From positions 1 to 64,000 of the forward strand of contig JAQGBZ010000242.1 of the NCBI GenBank assembly GCA_034687125.1: 64,000 bases of DNA, in the 5' to 3' direction. A program made the position numbers and the translations under genes. Shown here one piece after another: positions 25,877 through 45,608 of the stretch (its first letter is position 1; the number at the start of each line of letters is the position of its first letter). The notes beneath the pieces are model-generated. The model did not search any database. It was not told the DNA's origin and saw nothing but the letters and a program-made list of their open reading frames with translations. This stretch comes from Neelides folsomi. Taxonomy: Eukaryota; Arthropoda; Collembola; Neelipleona; Neelidae.

Positions 25877-26661
25877 GTGACTACATAGTTTCAGATTTAG
25901 TAAAAATCTCCAATACACTGTAAATTTCTCTAATATGAAACTCTTGTTATACATCAGTACAATGCACAATAGATATTTTATAACCTTATAAAATTAGATA
26001 ATCAATACACACACTTATGACATTAATGACTCTCAACTCTAACATGACATAAAAGAATGAACAATAACTTTGTTAGTTAATCAAGTTAATCAAAATACCT
26101 AAGTGTGTTTTGTGCGTTTGCAATTTATAACAAATCTAGTTCTTCATCTCAATTGAAATAAAATAAACGATTTTCAGATATTTTTACTGAATTGCATTTA
26201 TTTCGCACTAAATATTTTTAAATTGTTACTGTAAGGTGTTTAAATAACATTCAATATGCGTCTCATTTCATTAAATACTAATTAATAAAACATAATTAAT
26301 AATTAGTTTAGTATTATATAAATATTAAAAACCATATTGTACCAAACCAACTCCCATTATGAAGACAAAGAACAGAATTCAATTTTCCATCAATTCATCA
26401 TTCCAGCTATGGTTCTATCCCTTGCTTCCTTTTGAATGATCAAATAAGTATGTGAGATAACATGGCATGGCGCGCAAAAAGTAAAAGGAGAAAAGGCAGT
26501 GTAAAAGTAAATGAACAATAAATCCATTGATAAACTTGTTAATGAAATATTAAAGTTTGGTTATAAATTTTAAATATGTTAAATAATTTAAAGGTTTTGA
26601 TTTGATATTATTAGTAATCTACTTTATAAGTAACTCGATAATAAATTTCAAGTTCGATAAA
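25877..26661. other. Intergenic upstream of BLM
   Basis: AT-rich, no gene recognised. It probably contains the 3' UTR of the N-P-D-G exons and the BLM promoter. Confidence 0.55.
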
Positions 26662-32008
<5,347 letters not shown>

Positions 32009-32957
32009 TTTAAATTATTTAACTATAAAATAAGTAATTTTCATATTGTTAATTTTATCATTTGCATTCTTTTATCATTTGTAACATATATCTGATACAT
32101 ATTGCATTTGAACATTTTTAGAATCTGATTTATAATTTTTACTCATTTTAAATGCATAAGTAATATCATTTTGAGTTTGTGACCTCAATAAACATTACAT
32201 TTTTAAATACTCATAAAGGAGCTCATATTATTTCACAAAATATTTATTTAGCATAATTATGTAAACATCCAAACGAAGTTAAAAGAAATAAAAATTATAT
32301 TTACAAAGGATCATTTGACTCATTTGATTTAATAGGAGAGTTAAAGTCTATTGAAGTTGTTTATTTAAAGTGTTAAACCTGGGTGATTTATTTTAGTATG
32401 ACTGTTTCTAATAAGCTTATGGAAAACATTGTATGAAAGGATCAAATAATCCTCTCTATAGAGGTGAAGAGGAAGGAGCTCTGGATAGTTGTGAATTTCT
32501 CACCCTTTACAAACCTCGCATGAATTGATAATAAGCAGCATAGGAGAAATGTAGGCCAAGTGAAGTATGCTCTCACTTGTTGAAACTTACGAGGAGTTCA
32601 CTCACTCTCGCTCTTTTACAAGTCTAGTGATAAGGCGACCACCTTCAGTCTTCAGTCTTCAAAGCCTTCTTACTCCTAAGACTTCCAACATTAAGAAGTT
32701 CCCTTCACTCGGCCCAACTAACACAAGTGGGGAGGTGGGGAGAAGCTTCGAAAGTCTTTTTCCCTTCCACCTTCAAAGGATTCTCATTCAGTCGATGAGG
32801 ATCTCTTGGGCCAACTCTTCCCTCCCGGCCACTCTCCTCATTATTGTCATGTGCTATTTGGCCAACCCTCTCTCTACCCTCGATCATCGCTGAATCCCAC
32901 TGTGAAAAAAAAAAGATTTTTTAAATCAAGCTCAACTTTAGAAGTATACTCAAGAGG
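32009..32957. other. BLM 3' flank and SH2-adaptor promoter/5' UTR
   Basis: Contains the BLM polyadenylation signal (32187-32192). The segment 32540-32900 is more GC-rich than its surroundings and carries tandem TCTTCAG motifs near 32645 with initiator-like TCAGT. This is probably the promoter and 5' UTR of the gene starting at 32958. The 108-aa open frame here shows no domain and is taken as chance. Confidence 0.45.
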
Positions 32958-35900
32958 ATGGATTTCAAAATGATGGAAAGTGATGGGAGTGATGAAGTTA
33001 GTGATTGGGGATCAGACTTTGACGACTGCGATGAAGAAATTGATAAGGTGAGTTTTGATTCTTTTCTTAATCCACGTGTGCTCAAAACCATTCAACTTTC
33101 TTTGTTTACCAATATGTAGATTATTTGATTTTTGCTCAAGCTCGATATTTTATTTTCATCATATTTCAACATATACCTACACCATATACCATAAATATTA
33201 TTTGTATTATTATCTATCCCTTCACTTCAATGTTGATGCCTTGTGCAAGTGATACATGATGCGAGTACGTACTTACTCATTGTTTTAATATACTGAAATT
33301 GTATGAAGTCTCGAAGGAGAGTATTAATGGAGAGGAATTGACTTGATTACTCTCATTGTTCTCATTCACTATTAACTAGTTTAATTAGCTCACCCTTTCA
33401 TTCATCCTCATTGCATGAGCTCCTTTTTACGCTACTTATCTATTTTCTATAAAACTTGGTATCTGGAAATTTAGCATTGTTTGGCTAATACCGGGTTTAT
33501 TGAGGCTGAAGCTGAAGTTCAGGAATTTGGTTATTCTAGTACGGAAACGAGAAATTATAAAAGTAAAGCTTGTTTTGTATAAATTGGTTTTACTTTTAAA
33601 GAGGAAAGAGAGACTTATTTTATTTAAAAAAGTAATTTGGTTTTGGTGAGTGGGGCAAGTGGAGCTTTAAACTTGAGTCTGTCAATTGAATCAAATCCAG
33701 AAGAACTTCTTTATGCAATGTAGTCTAGTACGTATTTAATGTATTTAACCTTTATTGGTTCAATCTCATCTTGGGGTCATTGTGGGAGATTGAGTCAATT
33801 TTTGTTGAAATGAAGTTTGAAACTGGGTTTTTCTGGGTAACCTGAACAGTCATTTCAAAGCCGCAAATCAGGTCGACAGTGGGCATAGGACCCATAATGT
33901 CCATTTACACCACTTTGAGAGACTTTTGAGTCTTTGAGGGCTTTTGGGAGATTTAGAACTTACACAGCTGGATTTAATCATTTGGCTCTGAAAAATATCT
34001 AAAGAGTCTAACTCTTATATTAAACACTTGTAATGAAACTTCATCCTTTCACAAAGTCACAATTATTTCTTGTATATTTCACTCTCAAGTCATTTCTACA
34101 TCGAAGGAATATGAAGTTGATCTAATTTGAGTTGAGCTTGAGCGAGTTTTCACAATTTCCTTATCGGGAATGGAGGAAGAGATCTCCATATATTTCCAAC
34201 TCCTATTCATCCAAATCCATAAGTAATTGAACTTATTATACTCGTAATTTATTCTCTTCTTATTCCAACTTAACAATACAAGTTATATTTGGTGGTCGTC
34301 ATTCGCCCATTCCAAACCAGAGCTAATTGGAATGAGGCGTTGATTGAAATATTTTTTCATTATAATTTTTTACGCATTTGATTGAGACTTTTTAAAAGGT
34401 GTGCAAAACTAATTAATATAAACGTATATGTACTTATTCTTTGAATGTAGGTAGCATGATGTTGAGATATTTGTATGTATGCACAGTGCACCAAACGGTT
34501 AAACACGTAGGAGTCAAATGTTGGAATCCTTCTTAAGATGAAGCCAAGGCAAGGGCAAATATTTAAATATGGAGTTGAGCTTGAACTATTTCTCTTCTCT
34601 CCTTCTCTGAAAAAGGATTCTCTTTAATCCCATTATGCTAATGAGTAATTCCCTTTGATAAATCCATCGCCAATTCAATGTCAATTTGCCAATTCGGTAA
34701 TAGTGCCGATTCATAATAATTCATACTAATGAACAGATAAACCTGTCTCGGGTTTTAATAAACCTGACGTGGTTAACAATTTATGGCTTAGATTCGCAAA
34801 TATTGAATCTGTTGAACGGAAACAATGACTTTTTACAATGCGGAAGAAAAATAAAATAGACCAATAGTGGGCGAATGGATATGAAAATAACATAAAATCA
34901 AAACCTACAAGTTTTTTAAGTTGTTATTAAGTTGTATTATTTTTTGCATTAAGGTGTGTTTTATTTATTACTTTAAATGGAATGAGGATTTAAACCTTTA
35001 TCTTCACAGCTCATCTAATTAATGAGCGAAAGAAAATTTTCACTTGGGCTATGATCAGTTATACCTAAATATATTCTTTATATTTATTTGATACCTGAGA
35101 TTCTTAGTTATAGAAAATCCAAAACATTATTCAGACTGACATTGTCCATAATTTGCTACTTATTGCATGAAAAATACATTTATTTTTCATTTCCGACTTC
35201 AGAATTATCCTTCCTGGTTTTTTAATCCCAATCTTATAAAAGTACTTATTTAACTATTATGCTAATAATGAATTAAGAAAAATTAGTATAATGCTACGTA
35301 AGTTTCCAAATAGAGGAAAAATGGGTTGTTTACTATTACGCCAAGCTGAGTTATTTTAATTACACAGAGATACAACGTTGTTGTCGATTCCTAATTCCTA
35401 CACACCTTTATATGATAATAATTATTTTTACAAAGTTAAGCACAGAGTGTTATTGTGATAAGAAATCTAAATATTTCCCAGACCATGAATAATGAGCCAC
35501 TAATACAACTACAAGAATTACAACTAAAGATAATAATTCTATTCCATCAACTTTATTTAAGTAACAATTTACATACGACCTTTTGTTTAAAAAATTAACA
35601 AATGATATAACGTAAACTTCCTTTTGTACTTAAACCATTAAACCTCACAACTTAAGACTTGTAACTTTACAAGTCTTAATAATATTATACATAAAGTTAC
35701 ATTGTTTCATTATAACCACAACATGTAATAATAATATACATTTTGTATATTTCATAAAAATTTCATATATCAGTATCATTTCATATTGGGAATTTCTACC
35801 TGTCAATTCATTGCAAAGATTCTTTGAACCAATTCGAATTAGGTAATTAGTTATTTATCATAAGCAAGTGAGATGGAAAGATTCATTAGACATAAGGAGG

Positions 35901-38900
35901 AATATAAATCTTGATTTCTTCACTGCTTCACGCTTTCATTGTCAAAATGAGTGAGAATTTTTCTCAGGGCAAATGAAGATCGAAGTTATTATTTCCCCGT
36001 AGGCATATGGAGTATTTAATGATACAAAATACGTGGATAGGGATGGAAGGATTATACTTTGTATATGTACAGATAGTTTAGCAAAGAGAGATCCGAACGA
36101 CAGAGAAATCGAAATTCACCTTTTCCTTTAAGGTCAACATTTATACAGTAATATTTGAATGAAGGTTTTGATAAAATATTATCATTACTGTAATTCTTGC
36201 ACTGCATAAATTCCACTTTTGGACCATCTTTCTTATTTGAGAAGAAAAACTGCATTTCTTTCACTTTCAAAACTCATCTTAAAGAATTTCTTATTCTTTG
36301 CCTCGTGCAACACAACACGTCCATGCTTTTTATGACCATCAAACTCGTTTGTGAATAATATGAAACAAAGTTAATTCGCTTTAATTCGCCCCTTGCGTGA
36401 AATTGTGATTCTCATAAAGGTAATAAAACTAAACGGATTTCGATGAATTTTAATAAATATGTATGATTTTGCCCTTCACTCCCAGCTTTGTAATCAAAAT
36501 TCAAAACGGAAACTAAGTTTAAGGAGGAAACATTAAAAGTTGGATTATTCGCAATTTCGCAAAAAGGAAGTTTGATAACGTTTGTTATTCTTCATGTTTT
36601 TGTCAATATTAGCATATTTTCAGAATACTGTGAAAGAAACAGTTGAAATGAGACAAATGAACCTGGAGATATCATTAACCTTATTATCTTTTTAATATCT
36701 CTTCATTTGTATGCGAAATGAGTACAGTAATTTGGATGGTTCCTTATGTCGTTCGTTCTGATTCTCCAAACCGCTACGTCATTTTTCCACATTGGGTGCT
36801 CAAACCCGTTAATAATAATTACAATTACAAAAGTTGGATATGAAAACTTTGTGACTTGGTCATTATTTTGTGTCACAACAAAAGTCACAAAAAATCTCTT
36901 TTCATCCCAATAAAAATCATACCTTTTAATCCAATTATACATTAAATAGGATTATCAAATACCATTTCAAAATGTAATTCAATTACACAAGATTCATAAG
37001 ATTTAACTTTGTAATTTTGTTCGGGTAAATACAGAAATTCAAACAAGTGAATCAGCTATTGTTAAAAATTGTTAATGTAAACATTTCTCACAAAGGATAA
37101 ACTTGCTTAACTTATTGTTAAATCTTTGGAATTCATTTTTGTAAAGTTTCTTGCTCCATTTTCTTCACCAGCTTTATAAAATCCAAAGTTAGGTTTTATA
37201 AATTCTTTCAAGAGTAGCAGATTCTTTCAACAAGAGCTCATCTCTTTAAATGAGAGAGCTCCATAGCACACTTTAGAAAGATAACCATCTTCATCATTTT
37301 ATCCTTGTTGTTAATATAAAAAAGGCCCCGTTGGCAGATGGCATTTTTCCAAGAAAAGGACACATAACTGAAATGTTAATTGGGGAGAAATTATGAGAGC
37401 GTGTATTTAGCAGGAAGGAAGGAACAACTTGTACAAAAATTTCTCTCATTTCCGAAGTGCGAAGATTCTTGTTGAAGGAAAACTGACCGTAGAGTACAAT
37501 AATAAAATAACCAAATACACCTGTAGGATCCATTGTATACAATAAATATACACGGATAATATACACGGAAAGAATGTAGCTATAAACAAGGACACTTCAA
37601 CACCTCAATGATTCCAATCTATAAAAAAGAATTAAAGGAAGGAAAAAGGGCAGGAAGCGTCGCATGTCGCATCCTTCCTCACGCTGGACTTGTTGAGGAA
37701 ACCGCGTCGAAATGAAAAACTGAGTTTCAATCCGTTCCGGCTATTTCAATCCTCTTTCCGCAATTCTTCCCTTTTTGAGCTCCAATTGTCCAATTGGTCT
37801 TGTGGGGGAGTGCAAGTGAACTGTCGCTCAAATGACATGTGAATAATAGAGTAATAAGATGGAATTGAACCTTAACGAGATTCGCCTTTTCTCTCCGGAA
37901 GGGAAATCCAAAATCTTACTCAAATATTAAATCCCTCCAATTACAATTAAATACTTACATACATTGTATATAATACTTTCAGTATATACCTAGCATTTCT
38001 CTGATATATCTCCGATTTAACAATTTGAACCTTATGCTTAATTGTTCTTAAAATATTTAATAGATTTAATACGTGTACCATATTGTATTTATATAAGTTT
38101 TGTTAGCTATATTTAAAAACAACAATTCAAATTAGTTTGGATTGTTCATCATTGAATTTGGTTTGAAAAGGGGAAGTCGAACAATTGGGAATTCCTTCAT
38201 TATGTTTACCCTGGCGTAATGAAATACAAAAAGAGAAATTGGTAGGATGACAAAGAAGTGGATGAGTGTCGAAGAAGAATTCATTTCCTATAATCCTCCA
38301 AATTCATTTACCATTTGTTCACCATTACGAGCAATATCTTGCATAACTATTTACTATGAATACTATTTACACATTTTGCTCTCTTCCTTCTTCCAATTGT
38401 CGGCGACTTTGCATTCGTTTCGGCTTCCCCAAACATTTCCCATTTCGGCTTCCACCAGCATTTTTGGTACATTCATAAATACTTATCAGTACAAAAAATG
38501 GTAAATGTAAATAAACCCCGACATCGAGTGTTTGAGTCATTTGAAGGAAGAGAAATCTATTTAAAATAATACGACGATAAATCATCCGCCATTTAGTAAA
38601 ACAACTTCAGTCTCATCTTTATTTGTAAAGTGAATGACGGTAGGAATTGATTGATTTCTCCAAACACCACGACGATTCCATTAATCTTAATCACAAATGT
38701 ATTTACACCAACACGAGATTCAATAATAAGGCTTCAACTTTAAAGACAATAAAGTTAAAGAATATAAAGGAGTGTATTTTACCATCTCTTTGATATTATT
38801 TACCCTTTGAAAGTCAGAAGTGAAATCAAGAAGTGAATTGTCCAAACAGATTAGACTTTGAAATATCTCTATTACCCAAGCCCGCTATTTGCCTTGTTTT

Positions 38901-41900
38901 TGACTAAATGTTTATTCATTCCCTTTAATTTTAAAAACATTTTTCCCTTTCTACTCATACAGAGATAACAGAGTTTTTCATTTTACAAACAATAAACATA
39001 TTTATTAAAGATTTTGAATATTACTCATATGTGTGTATGTTAATAATCATGTGGATAATCCTTGAATAAAAAGTTGAACAATTGAAATATGACATGTAAA
39101 GGAATGAGTCAGAATTCACAGGAGGGTTTCCCGACTCTTCGTCTTCTTTATGATCTTCAGTTTCTTCAGGATGTTTGGAATATCAAAAAATACTTTCACT
39201 TTTATGTCTCATTTTCTTCTTTTCAAAATGCTTTTTTCTCTTTCATTCTCGAGGACAAAAAGAAGCTCGTGGGGTTTTGGTTGTCGGAAGATTATCAATA
39301 ATAATCATCCCTTGACGGTTTTTGAATATCAAAATGAGATATGCTTCATATGAATATAATATAATAATGAATCATATCTACATTAATCTTTGATCATGAT
39401 ATTTAGTTATTTATCGAATGCTAATCCCTCAATGGACCAGAATCATCCCATAGTTGAAAAGAGTGATGGGATGAATGTCAAAGTGTTAATTGAAATAACA
39501 GTTTCATTCCAACTTTTCATTTTGCACTTTCAGATCTCATAAGTCACTCACTTTTCAACTTGTAATGACCCTTAATTCATCTTGCTGTTCTTTCCCATTC
39601 GTATTTAACGCTTTAAAGCACATTTCTTTCCGGACTCACACGTCTGATTCATCTGTTGCTAACTTTGTATGTATTATTGTATACTTAAATATTATTTTGT
39701 ATGCTGTTTGTGTAACCGGCATGTTGACTCGATCAATTTCTTCTTCTTTACTTTCTTAACAAATGGAATGCCGAGGGAGAATGTGAGAGAATTGACTTTG
39801 AGAAAAAGATCTCCGTGAAGAATCCCATTTCAGGTGCATGTTTCCTCTCATTTAGAAAAGTAAAGAGTTGTTTTCAAGGATTAAAGCGAGTGATCTCGAA
39901 ACGTATTCTTCACTTACAGTTCTCTCCTATAAGTGCATGTTTATGTTCGTGATTACTTGAATATTATTTTCACTTTAGCTTAAAGGAACTTTGTACTTTA
40001 ACTAATATTGAAGTTAATGTACATGTTTATTAAGTATCTTTTTTGTAGAGTAAGAGGCAATAAGTGAATTTGCAATGTTCCCTCCCTCTCACAGGCACTT
40101 GTGAAGGAGAGAATGGAAATGAGAAATGACCATCTCCCACATGGCGCATAATGGAGATTAACCTTAAGATAGTTAAGAATGAATGAATGGGAAAAGTCAC
40201 TCACCGTTCCACATTCCAATAATGATCCAACGCCAACGGGAGTTCAGACGGCTTCGACACAAGGATTCAACATTCTTAATGTTCTTAAGCTTAAATTCCA
40301 TATTTTTATGATCATTTCAAACTTTCGATTTCGATTCCTCTGCTAATTAGGAGTTTGCTTGGAAGAAGGAAACAGGTATTATACAAACCTCGCCTTCACG
40401 AACTATCAACATTTCAAGTTGGAATACGAATTCTGATTTAAAGACCCTTTGACCCGATTTCCTCCTTTATGAGGCTCTATGAAGTGAAATCCTCATTAGC
40501 AACAACGAGAACCTCCTCTTGCAATTCACTCCAATTTATGATTTATTCTAACTTTCGATCTCATCTCATTGACACCCAGCTCATTCATTGATGGAGGGAT
40601 CAAAAACAGCTGAACCCCAATTAAAAAGAAAATAAGACTCATTAACACTTGCCTTGTTTATAAAATATATTTAATTAATTATGAAAAACTTTCTTTCATT
40701 TGATAAGTTGAGTTTGATGAGTCTTTGAGTAATTAGCAGAGTAGCAGACTTTAGGAGTTTGATCAGTGCGCCATACAATGAAGGTTAAAACCTTTTATTT
40801 ATTTAAATAATAAAAATCAGTGATAAGTAGAAGCTAATAACAATAACAATCAATAGCTCTTTAAAACTCAACTTACCGTGAATATTACCTTCAAAGCCTA
40901 CTAATGATTAGCAATAAAAAGGATAATATTACAATTATTAAACTATTTTGCTTTTTGGGTTTAGAGAAAGCGTCAGTCAATATGATGGAAAAAAGGAATT
41001 TAATGAAGCACATAAATGTTTTCGAGTTTCAATTTACGATTTCTGAATTTTTCCTTGAACGACTCTTTTAATGAATGAACCATTTATCGAGCTTGAGAGA
41101 TCATTCCACTTTTTTCATTATTTCCAAATGACCACATTAATTTGAAAGTGTCTGTTTGTTGAAGGTGCCGAATGGAGACATCTACGAAATCCCCGATGGT
41201 AAACCATCAATCCAAATCCCAACAGCAGTCGTTCCAGAATGGCTCAGGAAGGTCAGCGATGAAAATGCTCAGCCGCCGCAGCAATTGTCTCAACAACCGC
41301 AAGTGTACATTGAACACGTTTTGTTACCAACAAGAGCAACGAAGGTAATTCACATTTTCCTTATGTTAAAGACAACAAGAATGGAAAATCATAAATATTT
41401 ACTTTGAGTGATCTTACACGAACGATGGTTTAGACAAAATTATTAAAATTAAGGATTTTGACGCCTGATGGCTGAAGGCCTTTTGACGAATTTATCAAAT
41501 TGTGGTTCCTTGCTGTGCTTAATATATGCAAAAAGAAATAGAGATTGATGAGGATAATTAAATGATATTAGCAGTGGAACGAGAAAGAATAAAACTGGGA
41601 CTCGAATTACGGCCAAGCTGATTTTAAAAATTAGCAGTTTCATAAACGATCCCTTTGTTCATTCTTTTGTCTCTTGGATGGAAATGAGTCCTTTCATTTT
41701 TAACAAAGTAATATCACGAGAGTTTGAATCCGATAAAGCTATAACTATGTAAGATATAAATATAAAATATCATTCAATCCTTCAATAGGGTTGTAAACGA
41801 GTGAATCGAATGAGATTCCCAACGGCATAAAAAAATATTAACAGCTAAATAAAAAAAAGTCCAACCTCATGTTTTTAGTTAAATCTCTGACATGCAGAGT

Positions 41901-44900
41901 GTTCCATTGTTCAATGAAAAGAAGACGTTAGTAAATATTTCAAAAAGAACTAATAAGTCAATGTGAAGTGGGCCACTGGCAGAATAAATAAGAATTGAAA
42001 AAAGGAACGAGAAAAAAGTTCAATGTGAATTATGATTTTACGAGATTTTTTATAAGTATTAGAAGGAACGATGATGATGAAGGAATTTATTTGATCCTTA
42101 AATGCCTTTAAAGTGGTTCATGGAATAATGAGAAGTTAAGTTAGGAAAAACTTTAATCATCCTATACTTTACTTTGGCCGCCTTGACCAATTTCCCTCTT
42201 CGTTAAAAATACATAAAATCGTTATATGAGGTTTTATACACAATTTAACGCACTTTAAGAATTTATATACTTTTCTTATAAAAATTTCAAAAATAAATGA
42301 GCTATTTAAAAAACAATGTAATTATTCTTGAATAATGTTCATTAACATTTTTAACCAAATGAGTGAGTTCAATCAACCAATTTAAAAAAATGATCCAAAT
42401 TAATGTTTTTTGTTTTCAGGAGGAAGATTCAAAGAATTTCATTGAGACTCTGAAAAGAAAGTTGAGTCAGAAGAATTTGCTGGTCGGTAAATTGTCTGGC
42501 GGAGTGGGTGACCCCAAAACGAGTGGCGAACATTTGCCGATCGTCCCCACTGACTACGGTACGGCACTCTCATTAACATTCCCATTGGCACCGCAGTGGC
42601 TTCCACAGCAATCAACCAACACCCAAATAATACAAATGTCCCTTCAGCTCTTGTCCTTCTCTCAGAAGCCGACTTTAATGAATCCGTCTAGTATGATTTA
42701 CATCTCGCCGCTCATGTTCACCCCTCGGCTCCACCAACAGCTTTTTCTTTATAATTAATCATTATCCTGCTTGGTACCACTTGGGGCCTTTGCACTTTTT
42801 CGCTTAATTCTATTCAATCGTGAGAATGCCTCAAAACACTCATAAAGTCATAAAACATAAAACTATCCTACTTTTTTCCCTAAAACGATTCCTGAATTTA
42901 AACCATATCAAAAGAATTCACAAATTCATGGCATTAACATTTCCTTATTAAAATTTCATAAACCACCTTATGCACATATTTTAAAACTACAATTATTCTA
43001 CCTGTATATTAGTTATTATTTACTAGCATTACTACAAATTTTGTATACATATTTCCTTAAATAAGTAATATTTCTATTTATGCATAAACATTACGCCACG
43101 CATCTGAACGCATATTTTATTGTTAAGTTTTATTTTGGTTGTTTTCCTTGTAAATCTTTTAGTTTGGTTTAACGCCTCGTGCCTATTCGGAATGTCTCAT
43201 AAATATGTAAAGAAGATGGCCATAAATAAGATTAAAATGGCCATTGTGGGGAATTAAAGAATAGGAATAAAACCACGTGTTTCGTCATTCCCAAACTCCA
43301 CAACCTCAGAATTTAAGCAAATAAGGGATGAAGTAATTTTTACTTTTCTTCTCGATATTCTCCATAAAGCCGTATTTCTTCAATTGATTTCCCAATCTCC
43401 TCCACCACGAGAGCGGATAACACATGGGGGCGGAAAGTGAGATTGAATGAGATAATGAGAGATTCGCCGCCTTCAAAAGGGCATTGGGCTTATTAACTTC
43501 ATCTCAACATCACCAACCTCCCTGAACATTCATTCGCACTCATCACAAAGGAAGGCATTAAAGTGCATTTCTTTACAGACTTATCAATTCTATTATTCTG
43601 TAGATAATTCCCTACATTTACACTTCCAATTACTACCAAAGAATCAGTTGTATGAATAATTGCATTATGATCAATGGGGGAGAGAATTTCTTAATCACGC
43701 CCTGGTGGCTCTCTTTCATTGCCAATTGTTGTGTTAAATAGTTGACAAATATCTTCGGGAGAAGAAAGCCGTATGACCTTTAATAGAGAGATTCAACAAG
43801 TGATGTAAAGTTCAACATGGAGCTGCATTGTAAAAAAAGGGCAGACATAGAAGATGAAAAAAACAACAACATTATGTGTTGATTTCATTTGGGAACTTTC
43901 ATAACTGTGGAATGTAATTCTTCCATCGGGTCTTTGGCTCTTATTTGTCAGGATCGTCTCCTTTGACCCCCATTAATTTCCATCAAAGAGAAAAAAACCA
44001 TGAAGAATTTAACAATCATCCGGAATTTCTTGATTTGTTTATAACTACAATTTTTCTTGCAATAGAGATCCACATGGTTCATTGGAGGATTTGATCTCTT
44101 CAATCTTTTCATATAATCAACTCGTTCTTTCCATCTCATGCTATGTTTAATTGAACCTATTACATTCCCATTACAAAATTCACACCGTTGCACTTTCCAA
44201 GTTTCCAACCACTTCCATCCCCACCATGAGATAATAAGAAGCTGAATCGAAAATGAAACTATGATTTTTTATCTTGGCTTAATTGATGATTTTGTTCAAT
44301 ACCTGTATGTATGAATCTTGTACTTTCTAATGGCCCTTTCTTGATTTCCAGATACAGATTATAAAATGAAGAAGATCAAAGAATCCCTACAAAAATTCCC
44401 CTGGTTCTATCGCGTGGACCGGACCAAAGCTGAACTTATTTTGGAAAATTGTAAGTTTCTTAAAATTAAATTATGGTTCGTGATTAACTAAAAGGGGAAT
44501 ATATTTTGAATGCAAAACGTATGATCACTTTTGCCAAATTGGAATATCCATTTAGGACCGAGTGACAGATGTTCCATTTTCCTTTCAAAGTGACTAACCT
44601 ATATTAGAAGATCTTGATGACGAGAAAATGAGCTCTTTTCATCAACTTTTCTCATTCATGCCATTCAAACGTCACATTTATTCATGTGCCTTCTCTTAAC
44701 ATCTTTCAATCCCCAAAAGACCCAAAATGAGAATCATCTTTAAATCACTTTATCTACACTCTTTTTTTATCTATACTTTTTTAAGACTCTTAGAATTTTT
44801 ACACAAAGGGTCGTTAGCTATCGTAAAAACCCTATAACTAAAACCTTTATTTTTACGAAACCACAAAACTTCGATTTTAACATATTTTTAAAATTTTTTG

Positions 44901-45210
44901 AAATTTTCGATATATTGTAGACATGTCTGACGGGTCGTTTCTGGTGCGGGAGTGTTACCACGGAGGGGCCAATGTTCCTTTCACCCTCACTATACGATTC
45001 GGCCAGAGGCTGTTCCACATTCAAATCCGAATCCGGGCAGATTCTCACTTTGCGCTTGGGACGTTGAAAGTGAACGAGATGCATTTCCCAACTGTGCAAG
45101 AAATGATTGAAACTTACAAGAAGCTCCCGCTGCAGCTCCACACAAATGGGAAATTCTTCGGAGAGACAAAACTCACACTTCCACCAATTGTTTACTCATT
45201 TTCAAACTAA
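32958..45210 (+). CDS. SH2 adaptor of the BLNK/SLP-76 type
   Basis: Five exons: 32958-33047, 41165-41344, 42420-42558, 44352-44450 and 44921-45210. Phases agree, 265 aa. The N-terminus is acidic (DEVSDWGSDFDDCDEEIDK). Y37 sits in DIYEIPD, a potential phosphotyrosine docking site. The middle is Pro/Gln-rich with a conserved-looking VLLPTRATK block. The C-terminal SH2 domain spans about 150-262 with WFYRVDRTKAELIL, the phosphate-binding arginine R179 in SFLVRE, and FGQRLFHIQIR. This SH2 resembles those of BLNK, SLP-76 and CLNK, scaffolds downstream of Syk/Src-type kinases. No SAM domain is seen. Extra short exons in the long introns cannot be excluded, since the family usually has a longer linker. 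AATAAA lies at 45245. Confidence 0.82.
33048..41164 (+). other. 8.1 kb first intron of the SH2 adaptor gene
   Basis: The donor is AAG followed by GTGAGT at 33048 and the acceptor is TTGTTGAAG at 41164. Read on both strands, it shows only AT-rich non-coding sequence and short unsupported frames. It may contain enhancers or further small exons that I cannot identify. Confidence 0.5.
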
Positions 45211-45608
45211 AAGATGCATTTAAAATTACGATAATTTACATTAAAATAAACCAACAAATCCAGAGTTCGTCTCTCCTTCTCTTTTCTGTCAATCAGTGTC
45301 ATCATTCATTATAAATGAACAATCAATTTTTGTTAAACTGTAATAAAAATTATAAATAATATTTATAAAATTATTATAGGTTCAAAAATTAGTTGAAGTT
45401 AAAGCTATAAGATTAAACACTCGAAATCTTGGGTTACCAATGGAAAACTTTTTGTTAATTATACGGAAAGAAAATTGCCAAATCTGAGGTTTGGGATAAT
45501 AAAAGATAAGTATAAAATTTTAAAATACACAAATCCGTCTCAGTCATTTCCTTGTTCCTGCACTTGGCATAAAAATGCATTAAAAATGCCATCCACAAAG
45601 ATACGAAG
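45211..45608. other. Short intergenic spacer
   Basis: Holds the AATAAA of the SH2 adaptor gene (45245-45250) and must hold the promoter of CCDC61. No TATA box is evident. Confidence 0.6.

Noticed and set aside
32567-32893. 108-aa open frame upstream of the SH2 adaptor gene
   Set aside because: No domain, Ser/Leu/Pro-biased like a UTR translation, and it sits where the promoter/5' UTR is expected.
42559-42758. Read-through C-terminus after exon 3 of the SH2 adaptor gene
   Set aside because: The donor at 42559 is in phase with the SH2 exon at 44352, which restores a complete SH2 domain. A truncated isoform remains possible but is unsupported.
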